Notes under the pieces: generated by a model
The model's database searches: none
What the model was told of the DNA's origin: nothing
The model's input: the letters and a program-made list of their open reading frames with translations, nothing else
Shown here: one piece after another, positions 35,103 to 43,672 of the stretch
Layout: every line of letters starts with the position of its first letter
Numbering within the stretch: position 1 is the stretch's first letter
Assembly: GCF_009930875.1 (NCBI RefSeq)
Contig: NZ_CP025249.1
Location: 682,001 to 746,000, forward strand
From: Actinomyces sp. 432
Lineage (GTDB): Bacteria > Actinomycetota > Actinomycetes > Actinomycetales > Actinomycetaceae
Length of the DNA: 64,000 nt
Reading direction: 5' to 3'
Translations under genes and position numbers: made by a program

Positions 35103-36509
35103 ATGCCACGGCCAGTATTCGACGGTTCCTCCGCGCCGGACCCGGGCAGCAGCGAGCTCAACCCGCTGTTCGCCCGCCCCGGCGAGGCCTATGACCTGCC
35201 GAAGTTCCGCTTCCCCGCCGGGGAGGCGCTACCCGATACCGCCTACCAGGTGGTCCACGACGAGGCGATGCTGGACGGCAACGCACGCATGAACCTCGCC
35301 ACCTTCGTCAGCACGTGGATGGATGACCATGCGGGCCGCCTCTACCTGGAGGCGGCCGACAAGAACATGATCGACAAGGATGAGTACCCGCGCACCGCGG
35401 AGATCGAGACCCGCTGCTGGACCATGCTCGCAGACCTGTGGCACGCCCCGGACCCCCGTCACACCATCGGCACCTCCACCATCGGCTCCTCAGAGGCCTG
35501 CATGCTGGGCGGGCTGGCGCTCAAGCGCCGCTGGCGCAACGCCCGCCGCGCCGCCGGCAAGCCCGCCGACCGGCCCAACCTGGTCATGTCCAGCGCCGTG
35601 CAGGTGTGCTGGGAGAAGTTCTGCAACTACTTCGACGTCGAGCCCAGGTATGTGCCCATCAGCGAGGAGCACAAGGTCCTGGACGGCCACGGCCTGGAGG
35701 ACTACGTGGATGAGAACACCATCGGCGTGGTGGCCATCATGGGGGTGACCTACACCGGCATGTACGAGCCCGTCGCCCAGATCGCCCGCGCACTGGACGC
35801 CATCCAGGAGCGCACCGGCCTGGACGTTCCCATCCACGTCGACGGCGCCTCCGGGGCCATGATCGCCCCCTTCATCCAGCCCGAGCTGGAGTGGGACTTC
35901 CGCATCGAGCGGGTTGCCTCCATCTCCACCTCCGGCCACAAGTACGGGCTGGTCTACCCCGGCATCGGCTGGGTGGTGTGGCGCGAGGAGGCCGCCCTGC
36001 CCGAGGAGCTGATCTTCGAGGTCTCCTACCTGGGCGGGCAGATGCCCACCTTCGCCCTGAACTTCTCTCGCCCCGGCGCACAGGTGCTGCTGCAGTACTA
36101 CATGTTCCTGCGGCTCGGCTTCGACGGCTACCGGCGGGTGCAGGCCAACAGCCGCGACGTCGCCCGCTACCTGGCCGACCAGATCGCCGCCATGGGCGCC
36201 TTCGAGTTGTGGAACGACGGCTCCGACATCCCTGTGTTCGCCTGGAGGCTGCGCGCCGACCACACCGACAAGTGGAACCTGTACGACCTGTCCGACCGGT
36301 TGCGCATGAAGGGCTGGCTGGTCCCCGCCTACCCGATGCCCGATGACCTCACCGACGTCACCGTGCAGCGGATCGTCGTCCGCAACGGGCTCAGCCATGA
36401 CCTTGCCGACGCCCTCCTGGAGGACCTGCGTGCCGAGGTCGCCTACCTCGACCGGCTCGACGGGCCGCTGCCCCAGGAGTCGGACCGCCCCGCCGCCTTC
36501 CACCACTGA
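35103..36509 (+). CDS. gadB: Glutamate decarboxylase
   Basis: This PLP enzyme converts glutamate to GABA and CO2, consuming a proton inside the cell. The length of 468 residues equals the family norm. The PLP lysine is Lys280 in SGHKYGLVYPG. Typical stretches are STIGSSEACMLGGLALKRRW, VHVDGASGAMIAPF and LGGQMPTFALNFSRPGAQVL. The ATG follows GAGGAGATTCCGAC. The antiporter gene starts 10 bases downstream, forming the classic gadBC acid-resistance pair. Regulation is likely through the long AT-rich leader upstream. Confidence 0.96.
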   Translation: MPRPVFDGSSAPDPGSSELNPLFARPGEAYDLPKFRFPAGEALPDTAYQVVHDEAMLDGNARMNLATFVSTWMDDHAGRLYLEAADKNMIDKDEYPRTAEIETRCWTMLADLWHAPDPRHTIGTSTIGSSEACMLGGLALKRRWRNARRAAGKPADRPNLVMSSAVQVCWEKFCNYFDVEPRYVPISEEHKVLDGHGLEDYVDENTIGVVAIMGVTYTGMYEPVAQIARALDAIQERTGLDVPIHVDGASGAMIAPFIQPELEWDFRIERVASISTSGHKYGLVYPGIGWVVWREEAALPEELIFEVSYLGGQMPTFALNFSRPGAQVLLQYYMFLRLGFDGYRRVQANSRDVARYLADQIAAMGAFELWNDGSDIPVFAWRLRADHTDKWNLYDLSDRLRMKGWLVPAYPMPDDLTDVTVQRIVVRNGLSHDLADALLEDLRAEVAYLDRLDGPLPQESDRPAAFHH

Positions 36510-36519
36510 GGAGCCGAAA

Positions 36520-38253
36520 ATGTCCGTTAGAACCTCCGGCCATGCCGCCGGAACCTCCGTTCCCGCCGACGCCGCTCGGGGCGGTGCGGTGAACGCGCCC
36601 AACTCCGTCCATGCCCCCGACTCTTCCGGCACCCGGTCCAGCCGCCCGCCCGCGGGCACGCTCGGAGACCTGCCCACCGCCCACACGATGCCCGGCAACG
36701 CGCCCGCCGCCGACGCCGCCGGCATGGACGCCAACCGCCCGCCCGCCTCAATGAGCGTGTTCAACCTGGCCATGCTCACCGTGGTGGCCGTGGCCTCGCT
36801 GCGGTCCCTGCCCGCCATGGCCGGCTACGGGCTGGCCTCCATAGTGCTCTACCTGATCCCCGCGGTGCTGTTCATGGTGCCGACGGCGCTGGTAGCCGCA
36901 GAGCTCGCCACCGGCTGGAAGGGCGGGGTGTTCATCTGGGTGCGCGAGGCCTTCGGCGAACGCTGGGGCTTCGTGGCCATCTGGCTGCAGTGGGTGCAGA
37001 ACGTGGTTTGGTACCCCACCCAGATCGCCTTCATCGCCGTGAGCCTGTCCTACGTAGTGGGCGGCGGCTCCCTGGCGAACAACGGCGTGTACGTGGCCGC
37101 CGTCATCATCGTCCTGTACTGGGTCTCCACCCTCATCACGCTGGCCGGCGGCAACCTCTTCGCCAAGGTCGGCTCGTGGAGCGGCATCGTCGGCACGCTC
37201 CTGCCGGCAGCGCTACTGATCAGCTTCGGCGCCGCCTGGCTGGCGACCGGCACCCCCTCCCAGACGGAACTGACGGCGTCGGCGGTCCTGCCTCCCTGGA
37301 CGGGCCTGGCCTCCATCGTGCTGATCGTGTCCAACGTGCTCGCCTACGCGGGCATGGAGGTCAACGCCGTTCACGCCAACGATCTGTCCGACCCCGGCCG
37401 CGGTTACCCGCGCACGGTCCTGATCTCGGCGGTGGTGATCCTGGCGATCTTCATCCTGCCGACCCTGGCGATCGCCGTCGCGGTCCCCAGGGCGAGCCTG
37501 GGCGTGGTGGACGGCATCAACCTGGCCTTCCAGACCTACTTCGACCACTGGCACCTGGCCTGGGGCACTCCGTTGATCTCTCTGCTGATCGCCCTGGGCG
37601 CCTTCGCCTCCGTGGTCACCTGGATCGCCGGCCCGTCCAAGGGCCTGCTCACCGCCGCCCGCACCGGCCTGCTGCCGCCGGTCCTGCAGAAGCGCAACCG
37701 GGCCGGCGTGCAGCGCTCCATCCTGCTGCTGCAAGGCGTAATCGTGACGATCCTGGCGCTGCTGTTCGTGGTCATCCCCAACGGCAACACCGCCTTCGTC
37801 ACCCTGATCGACATGGCCGCCGCGCTCTACCTGATCATGTACATGATGCTGTTCGCCGCCGCCCTGCGCCTGCGCGCCACCCGCCCGCAGGTACGGCGCA
37901 CCTACCGCACCCCCGCCATGGGGCTGGTTGCCGGGATCGGCTTCGCGGCCTGCGCCGCGGCCTTCATCCTGTCCTTCGTGCGCCCGTCGGGGTTCACGGG
38001 GCTGAGCAGTGCCGGCTACGCCCTGGTGGTGGGCCTGGTGATTGTCGTACTCGGGGCGCCGCCGCTGGTCTTCTACGCACTGCGCCGCCCCAGCTGGCAG
38101 CTGGAGCCCGACCACGCCGTCGGCGAGGCCGTCCTGGTCAACCCGCCCGACCCGGCGGATCCGGACGACGGCGACCACTCGCGCCCCGGCAGGCGCCATC
38201 TGCGGCTGGTCTCCAGGCGCCACGGAATCCACTCCGTAGGACGGGCCTCATAG
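36520..38253 (+). CDS. gadC: Glutamate:GABA antiporter (APC family)
   Basis: This is an inner-membrane exchanger, about 577 residues, that imports glutamate and exports GABA for the decarboxylase. A disordered N-terminus of about 80 residues (HAAGTSVPADAARGG and onwards) precedes the APC core of about 12 helices. Family features include VVAVASLRSLPAMAGYGLAS in TM1, WVREAFGERWGFVAIWLQW and WIAGPSKGLLTAARTGLLPP. ATG 36520 is preceded by GAGGAG; the open frame extends further upstream inside gadB but without similarity. The C-terminus is charged and could act as the pH-gated plug known in GadC. Confidence 0.92.
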   Translation: MSVRTSGHAAGTSVPADAARGGAVNAPNSVHAPDSSGTRSSRPPAGTLGDLPTAHTMPGNAPAADAAGMDANRPPASMSVFNLAMLTVVAVASLRSLPAMAGYGLASIVLYLIPAVLFMVPTALVAAELATGWKGGVFIWVREAFGERWGFVAIWLQWVQNVVWYPTQIAFIAVSLSYVVGGGSLANNGVYVAAVIIVLYWVSTLITLAGGNLFAKVGSWSGIVGTLLPAALLISFGAAWLATGTPSQTELTASAVLPPWTGLASIVLIVSNVLAYAGMEVNAVHANDLSDPGRGYPRTVLISAVVILAIFILPTLAIAVAVPRASLGVVDGINLAFQTYFDHWHLAWGTPLISLLIALGAFASVVTWIAGPSKGLLTAARTGLLPPVLQKRNRAGVQRSILLLQGVIVTILALLFVVIPNGNTAFVTLIDMAAALYLIMYMMLFAAALRLRATRPQVRRTYRTPAMGLVAGIGFAACAAAFILSFVRPSGFTGLSSAGYALVVGLVIVVLGAPPLVFYALRRPSWQLEPDHAVGEAVLVNPPDPADPDDGDHSRPGRRHLRLVSRRHGIHSVGRAS

Positions 38254-38319
38254 CCCGTTGCGGGGCAGGCCGGGGCCTCCCCGCCACCATGCGATCCGCC
38301 ACCAGCGGACCGCCACCGC

Positions 38320-38370
38320 CACCCGCGGGTGCCGCGGCCGTCCTTGAGGCGGCACCGGCACCCGCGGGTG
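38320..38370. repeat. Two copies of the palindrome CACCCGCGGGTG
   Basis: Identical 12-bp palindromes at 38320-38331 and 38359-38370 lie in the 240-base gap between gadC and the GNAT gene. They may belong to transcription termination or a regulator; nothing else is recognised in the gap. Confidence 0.4.
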
Positions 38371-38492
38371 CATGATGGCTCCCATGCGCGTCACCGGCAT
38401 TGAATACAGGTCCCCGGGCATAACACCGACCACTGCACTGGCGACCCCAGCGAGCATCGGTCCTGTCACCACCGCCGGACGGGAGAAGCGGC

Positions 38493-39089
38493 ATGAGTGA
38501 GCGCTCGCGTATCCACATCCGCCCCGCCCGCCCCGACGACGTCGCGCGGGTCGCCCGCCTGCTCGCCCTGCGGGGGATCAGCGTGGAGGAAGCGCTGGAC
38601 CAGGCGCCGCGCATGATTGCAGCCCTACCGGTTCTACTGCTGGCCTCCCTCCCCGCCGACGACGCCGAGCCCACCGCTGCTGAAGGCGCGGTCGCGCAGG
38701 CGGCCGAGGTCGACTTGGCCGCGGTCGATGCGGTCGCCCAGTCGGCCGAAGCCGATGACACGGCCGCCCCGGTCGCCCTTTCCGGCGCCTTCCTCCTGCC
38801 CGGTGACATGGAGGGGCGCCCGGAGCACTGGATGGTCTCCGGCCTCATCGTCGACCCCGGTGCCAGACGCCGCGGGATCGGCCGTGCCCTGCTGGCCGCG
38901 GTCGGTGCAGCGGTGCAGGAGCTCGAGCCGGGGGAGGACCTGTTCAGCGTCGTCGAGACTGCCAACCACGCCTCCGTCGCTGCGCACTTGGCCGCCGGCT
39001 TCCAGGAGGTCGCGCACGTGGACGGCTACGCGGGCCTCGTCTTCGATGACGCCCTGCTGATGCGCCTGCCGGGCACAGCGGATCACTGA
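38493..39089 (+). CDS. GNAT-family N-acetyltransferase
   Basis: The protein has 198 residues. The acetyl-CoA loop is VSGLIVDPGARRRGIGRALL (near residues 113-132), with the Q/RxxGxG/A pattern seen as RRRGIG. The start RIHIRPARPDDVARVARLL is the usual first strand and helix. Residues 45-90 form an Ala/Asp/Glu-rich insert (AAEGAVAQAAEVDLA), unusual for the fold. GGGAG precedes the ATG. The substrate is unknown. It converges with the HAD gene, 22 bases apart. Confidence 0.85.
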   Translation: MSERSRIHIRPARPDDVARVARLLALRGISVEEALDQAPRMIAALPVLLLASLPADDAEPTAAEGAVAQAAEVDLAAVDAVAQSAEADDTAAPVALSGAFLLPGDMEGRPEHWMVSGLIVDPGARRRGIGRALLAAVGAAVQELEPGEDLFSVVETANHASVAAHLAAGFQEVAHVDGYAGLVFDDALLMRLPGTADH

Positions 39090-39111
39090 CTTCGGGTCCT
39101 ACGAGCAGCCG

Positions 39112-39771
39112 TCAGCGTTCGCTCGGAACGGGCCGGAAGACCTCAGTCCAGCAGGGGAGCAGGTCCCGCAGGCTGGCGACGACGAGTGCGCCGGGGGCGT
39201 CGTCGGGCAGGGTCACGGAGGTGCCCGGACGCACCAGCAGCGCCGCCGGCATCCCCGCCTCCCGTGCGGCTACGACGTCGATCGGCCGGTCCCCAACGCA
39301 CAGGACCTCCGCCGGGTCAAGACCGTGCCGCTGCGCCAGCAACAGGTTCATGTCAGGACTGGGCTTGCGGGCCACCCCATCCGGGGCGCAGACAACATCG
39401 TCCATCTCCAGGTGCAGCCCCTGCAGCAGTGCGGTGGCGGAAACGCGGTCCCGGTGCGTGGCCACCAGGTTCAGGCCACCCAATTCGCTCACCCGCGCCA
39501 TCACCTCCCGGGCGCCATCCATCACGGGCGCAGGCCGCCGACGCCACCGCTCCTTCAAATCGGCGTACGCCGCCTCCAGCGTCTCCGGTTCCAGGCGCCG
39601 CTCGGCGCTGAGCGTGGCGATCGCATGGGCAATGGAGTGACGGGTCAGGCTGGTGACGTGACGCAGGTGCTCGGGCTCCGCGTCCCCGAAGGCCGCCTCG
39701 CACAGGACCCGGTCGACTTCCGGGTAGGTGTCCACCAGTGTGCCGCCCATGTCCCAGATAATGTGACGCAT
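39112..39771 (-). CDS. HAD-superfamily hydrolase
   Basis: The protein has 219 residues. HAD motif I is DMGGTLVDT with nucleophile Asp7 (Gly replaces the usual acid/base Asp two residues on, DMG in place of DxD). Motif II Thr is in LVATHRD, motif III Lys in RKPSPDM, motif IV in VGDRPIDVVAA. The missing second Asp in motif I is seen in some phosphoglycolate phosphatase-like and phosphonatase-like proteins; activity on small phospho-sugars is a guess. The start codon overlaps that of the divergent frame at 39770. Confidence 0.8.
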   Translation of the reverse strand: MRHIIWDMGGTLVDTYPEVDRVLCEAAFGDAEPEHLRHVTSLTRHSIAHAIATLSAERRLEPETLEAAYADLKERWRRRPAPVMDGAREVMARVSELGGLNLVATHRDRVSATALLQGLHLEMDDVVCAPDGVARKPSPDMNLLLAQRHGLDPAEVLCVGDRPIDVVAAREAGMPAALLVRPGTSVTLPDDAPGALVVASLRDLLPCWTEVFRPVPSER

Positions 39772-40576
39772 GCAGTCATTGTCCCCGCAATCGGCCGACG
39801 CGGCAGCCGATTCGCGTCTCGCATCCGTCAGCTCCGATCACGCCATCCCCTGGGCCATGCAGATCGCCGTCCACTACGACAAGGTGCACCCGCCCCGCCG
39901 CATCGACGTCGCCGAGGCGGCGGCCCGCGCCGTAGTCGCCCTGCTGGCCGCCCCCGAGGCGGCGCCGGGCGGCCCCTGGCACGACGCCGTCGAGTACTGG
40001 CGCGACGGGCGCATCCGCAAGCTGGTGCGCCGCGCTCGCGGCTTACGGTGGGAGGAGATCCAAGAACTACCCGGGGTGACGGTCGCTCAGGAAGGGCCGG
40101 AGGGCTGGGGCGTGGCCGAGGCGCGTGCGATAGTCCCCGGCCCGGTGCGCCCGCTGCCGACGCCGCTGGCCAAGACCCAGGTGGAGGGCACGCACTTCCC
40201 GCACGGGGACGAGCTGCCCCCGCCGCCCGCGGCGATCACCGCTGCCGTTGCCAAGGACCCCGACGCCGCCCGGGGGATCGCCCTGTCCAGCGAGTCGGCC
40301 TCCCGGCAGGCGCTGGTGACTGTGGAGGTGACCCCGCTGGAGGAGATGACCAGCGGGAAGCTGTGCGCGCAGGTCGCGCACGCCGCCCAGTTGGCCTGGC
40401 AGAGCCCACAACTGCCCGCCGACCTGCACGAGCGCTGGGCCGCGCAGGGGTACCGGGTGCGCGTCGTCTTCCCGACGGAGTCCTCCTGGGGCTCCCGACC
40501 GCGCCCGGTGTCGGTGGTTGACGCCGGCTACACCGAGCTTGACGGGCCCGCGGAGACCACGCGCGCCTTCTGGTGA
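39770..40576 (+). CDS. PTH2-type peptidyl-tRNA hydrolase domain protein
   Basis: The C-terminal part (MTSGKLCAQVAHAAQLAW, then VRVVFPTESSWG and VVDAGYTEL) matches the PTH2 peptidyl-tRNA hydrolase fold, with the GKxxAQxAHA motif and the DAGxTEL loop. The N-terminal half (PWAMQIAVHYDKVHPPRRID, WRDGRIRKLVRRARG) is an extension found in actinobacterial relatives. The true start is uncertain. The frame opens at 39770, but similarity begins near SSDHAIPWAMQ, about 20 codons later; no clear ribosome site is visible. Role: rescue of peptidyl-tRNA or a related hydrolysis; inferred from fold only. Confidence 0.75.
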   Translation: MQSLSPQSADAAADSRLASVSSDHAIPWAMQIAVHYDKVHPPRRIDVAEAAARAVVALLAAPEAAPGGPWHDAVEYWRDGRIRKLVRRARGLRWEEIQELPGVTVAQEGPEGWGVAEARAIVPGPVRPLPTPLAKTQVEGTHFPHGDELPPPPAAITAAVAKDPDAARGIALSSESASRQALVTVEVTPLEEMTSGKLCAQVAHAAQLAWQSPQLPADLHERWAAQGYRVRVVFPTESSWGSRPRPVSVVDAGYTELDGPAETTRAFW

Positions 40577-40578
40577 GA

Positions 40579-40594
40579 GGCGCCCCGGGGCGCC
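40579..40594. terminator. Perfect GC palindrome between convergent genes
   Basis: GGCGCCCCGGGGCGCC is a 16-base perfect palindrome lying 2 bases after the PTH2 stop and before the convergent GtrA gene. It may help end both transcripts; there is no T-run. Confidence 0.4.
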
Positions 40595-40624
40595 CTCGCT
40601 GCCGATGAGGCGGTGAGGCAGGGG

Positions 40625-41230
40625 TCAGGCGGCGTCGGCGGTAGGCTCAGGGGTGCCGCGGAATACCCACAGGCGCATCAGCGCGTACAGGTAGATTCCC
40701 TCGCAGCAGGCGGAGGCGAACCGCGCCAGCTCGGCGTTGACACCCACCAGGTGCAGCAGGCTGGACAGTCCCAGAATGAAGATGACGTACTGGGAAACCA
40801 GGCCGACTGCGTACCGCGATCCCTGGGACGTCAGTGAGCCGTGGGACTGGAAGTTCAGCCACCGGTTCAGCAGTAGCGAGTACACGCCGGCGATTGCGTA
40901 GCCGACGGTGACTGCCAGCGGGTAGAACCAGTGCATCCGCTCGTAGAACAGCCACAGGAAAGCGATGTCAATGATGAAGCCGGAGCCGTTGATCAGCGCG
41001 TAGCCGATGAAGGTCACCGGGACGCGACGGCGCACGATGCCCGGAAGTAGTCGGTGAATGCGCCTAAGCAGGTTCATGAAGACGCGTGGGGCGCGTCGTG
41101 CGGGGTCATCCAGCCGGGCGTTCAGGCGCCGGTGCGCGGTGGTGGCGGCCGTGATGCTGCTCGGTGTCCGGGCGGCAGCGGAGGAGGCGTACGGTCCTTG
41201 CATTTGCCTGGACGTCGAGATGCTCGTCAT
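40625..41230 (-). CDS. GtrA-family membrane protein
   Basis: The protein has 201 residues. After a 75-residue soluble N-terminus come four predicted membrane helices (VTFIGYALINGSGFIIDIAF, FYPLAVTVGYAIAGVYSLLL, YAVGLVSQYVIFILGLSSLL, and a last one around LARFASACCEGIYLYAL). LNRWLNFQS is the family's conserved loop between helices 2 and 3 (NRxxxF). GtrA proteins help move polyprenyl-linked sugars across the membrane. The ATG at 41230 is chosen for its ribosome site (GAGAGGAAG); the frame runs on upstream without similarity. No glycosyltransferase is adjacent. Confidence 0.8.
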   Translation of the reverse strand: MTSISTSRQMQGPYASSAAARTPSSITAATTAHRRLNARLDDPARRAPRVFMNLLRRIHRLLPGIVRRRVPVTFIGYALINGSGFIIDIAFLWLFYERMHWFYPLAVTVGYAIAGVYSLLLNRWLNFQSHGSLTSQGSRYAVGLVSQYVIFILGLSSLLHLVGVNAELARFASACCEGIYLYALMRLWVFRGTPEPTADAA

Positions 41231-41361
41231 GGTCTTCCTCTCGTGCGCCTCGTCAGTTGCGCCAACAGCACTGAGTTTTGTGCGTCCGGGCGCGGCTCGC
41301 AAGCCCGTATGAATGAAATCTGGTTTCCGAAAGTATGAGACTGCCGACTGGCCTGTCCTCC

Positions 41362-42015
41362 TCAAGAACGATGCGGGTCCGTCAATGCGGAGATGACCTC
41401 CTGGCGCAGCAGGGCGCCGCCGGCGTCCGCCGGGTGATGCACGGTGCGGATACCAATCGCTGCGGCTGCGCTCACATTGGTGGCGTTGTCATCAACGAAC
41501 AGTGCCTCATCCGGATCTGCCCCCGCCAGGTCCAGTACGGCACGGAAGTAGTCCGGGCTGGGCTTGGCTACCCCGAGTGTGCACGAGTAGGCGTCCACGT
41601 CGCACAGGCCGTCATAGCCGAGGGCGGCGCGCATCCAGGCGCGGCGCTCGTGCTGCTGATTGGTGGCCAGCACCGTGGTGTACCCGGCGGCCTTGAGGTC
41701 GCGCACGGTCTGCCAGGCGAGCGGGTCCGGTGTGGCCTGCCACCATAGTTCCAGAAGCTGCTCCGCGCCGGTGGTGAGCTCCAGCTCGTCAACCAGCCGC
41801 TCCAGCAGGGTGCGCAGGCTCTCGCGCCCCTCCAGTGCGGCGGCTTCCTCGGCGAGGAGACGACGGCAGAACTCCGCGCCGCCGCCGGCGGTCAGCGCCT
41901 GGTCCCACGGAGTGCCGATGAACTGCAGTACGCCGTCGGCGTCCAGTAGAACGGCCCGCACCGCACTGGTGCCGAGGGCGGGGATGGCGGGCGGGGCGGG
42001 GGAGGGCGACGTCAT
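41362..42015 (-). CDS. HAD-IA family hydrolase
   Basis: The protein has 217 residues from ATG 42015. Motif I is LLDADGVLQF (nucleophile and acid/base Asp, DxD), motif II TNQQ with Thr in VLATNQQ, motif III Lys in GVAKPSPDYF, and motif IV FVDDNATNV. All catalytic residues are present. A helical cap follows motif I, as in subfamily IA. Substrate unknown. It is divergent from the M18 peptidase. Confidence 0.88.
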   Translation of the reverse strand: MTSPSPAPPAIPALGTSAVRAVLLDADGVLQFIGTPWDQALTAGGGAEFCRRLLAEEAAALEGRESLRTLLERLVDELELTTGAEQLLELWWQATPDPLAWQTVRDLKAAGYTTVLATNQQHERRAWMRAALGYDGLCDVDAYSCTLGVAKPSPDYFRAVLDLAGADPDEALFVDDNATNVSAAAAIGIRTVHHPADAGGALLRQEVISALTDPHRS

Positions 42016-42134
42016 GAGGTGATCGTGGCGTAAGGCGCGCAGTTTCGCCAGTGAGTCCCGGAAAGAGGATGACGAGTACCGCAGCGCGGAGCGCGGCCGC
42101 GGACATGATTGGCCAGGGGGCCATACTTGGGCCC

Positions 42135-43517
42135 ATGGCAGATCCCGCAACCCTTACCGCACCCGCCCTGCGTGGCGATGATGCCTACGCCGAGTCCATC
42201 ATCGACTTCGTCGTCGCCTCGCCCACCAGCTACCACGCAGCCGCGGAGGTCGCGCGCCGACTGGATGCGGTAGGCCTGACGGCAGTGGATGAGCGCGCGC
42301 CCTGGGGCGCCGACCTGCCCCGGCGCGGCTACACCATCCGTGACGGCGCGGTGATCGCCTGGCTGCTGCCCGGGCGCACGGGGGCAGATGCGGGCTGGCG
42401 GATCGTCGGCGCCCACACCGACTCGCCGGCGCTGCGGCTCAAGCCCCGTGCCGCCATGGTGCGAGAGGGCGTGCAGCTACTGAACGTGGAGGTATACGGG
42501 GGGCCGCTGCTGAACTCATTCCTGGACCGGGAGCTGGGACTGGCCGGTCGCCTGGTCACGCATGAGGGCACCGCACATCTGGTGCGCACCGGTCCGATCG
42601 CCCGTGTAGCCCAGGTGGCGCCACACCTGGACCGCTCCGTGAACGACTCCCTGCACCTGGACAAGCAGGCCCACCTACTTCCCCTGTGGACCCTGGCCGG
42701 CCCGGCGGACGCCCCCGTGGCTGGCGCAGCAGAGGGCGCCGGCCCCGCCCGCGCCGCGACCGCCCCGCCGCGCCCTGACGCGCCAGAGCTCTACCTGTGC
42801 GACCTGGCGGGCATCGACCCCGCCGACCTCGCCTTCGCCGACATCCTCACCTACCCCACCGAGCCTCCGGCCCGGTTCGGGCTTCACGGCGAGTTCCTCG
42901 CCTCCGCTCGCCTGGACAATCTCTCCTCGGTGCACGCCGCACTCGCCGCCCTCGAGGGTCTGGCGCGCGCCGACGCCGATCTCCCCAACCCGGTCGTATT
43001 CGTGGCCAACGACCATGAGGAGGTTGGCAGCGGGACCCGCGCCGGCGCCGCCGGCCCCTTTCTGCAGACCGTCCTGGAGCGCCTGGCACGTGTGCTGGGA
43101 GTGTCCGACGAGGCCTACGCTGCCCTGCTGGCCCGCTCGCTGTGCGTCTCAGCCGACGCGGGCCACGCCACCCACCCGAACCATCCCCAGCTGCACGACC
43201 CCGCCGTACGCCCCGTCCTCGGCGGTGGGCCGTTGCTGAAGATCAACGCCCAGCAGCGCTACGCGACCGACGCCGCTGCCGTGGCCGCGTGGGCGCGTGC
43301 CTGCCGCGCGGCCGCCGTGCCCAGCCAGGACTTCGTGTCCAACAACGCCGTGCCCTGCGGCACCACGATCGGCCCCATCACCGCCACCCGCTTGGGCATT
43401 CCCACGGTCGACGTCGGCCAGCCGCTGCTGTCCATGCACTCCCAGCGGGAGATGTGCGCCCTGAGCGACGGCCTTAACCTAGCCCGCGCGATGCGCTCCT
43501 ACTGGCTGGGAGCCTGA
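42135..43517 (+). CDS. M18-family aspartyl aminopeptidase
   Basis: This is a cytoplasmic zinc peptidase of 460 residues that removes N-terminal acidic residues. The two-zinc site is visible: VGAHTDSPALRLKPR (His, Asp), ANDHEEVGSGTRAGA (catalytic and zinc Glu), SADAGHATHPN (Asp), and SMHSQREM (His). The start ATG 42135 gives the usual N-terminus leading to FVVASPTSYHAA; CATACT 7 bases before it may be a leaderless -10 box. The insert around residues 195-220 is Ala/Pro-rich. Confidence 0.92.
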   Translation: MADPATLTAPALRGDDAYAESIIDFVVASPTSYHAAAEVARRLDAVGLTAVDERAPWGADLPRRGYTIRDGAVIAWLLPGRTGADAGWRIVGAHTDSPALRLKPRAAMVREGVQLLNVEVYGGPLLNSFLDRELGLAGRLVTHEGTAHLVRTGPIARVAQVAPHLDRSVNDSLHLDKQAHLLPLWTLAGPADAPVAGAAEGAGPARAATAPPRPDAPELYLCDLAGIDPADLAFADILTYPTEPPARFGLHGEFLASARLDNLSSVHAALAALEGLARADADLPNPVVFVANDHEEVGSGTRAGAAGPFLQTVLERLARVLGVSDEAYAALLARSLCVSADAGHATHPNHPQLHDPAVRPVLGGGPLLKINAQQRYATDAAAVAAWARACRAAAVPSQDFVSNNAVPCGTTIGPITATRLGIPTVDVGQPLLSMHSQREMCALSDGLNLARAMRSYWLGA

Positions 43518-43672
43518 GAACGCAGAGCGGCCGACGCGCGCAGTCCCTCGGTCCGCCGTGCTGCGGCAGCCGCCCAGGCCCCGGCCGAGTACGGCGGGTG
43601 CCGGGCGGCCGCCAAGCGCGAGTGCCCGGCAACGCAACCGCCAGCACCAGCCGCGCAGGGTCCCAGCCGGTT

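Noticed and set aside
38320..38370. Attachment or origin site at the paired CACCCGCGGGTG palindromes
   Set aside because: Only two short GC palindromes lie there, common by chance in such DNA; no recombinase, DnaA boxes or junction signs.
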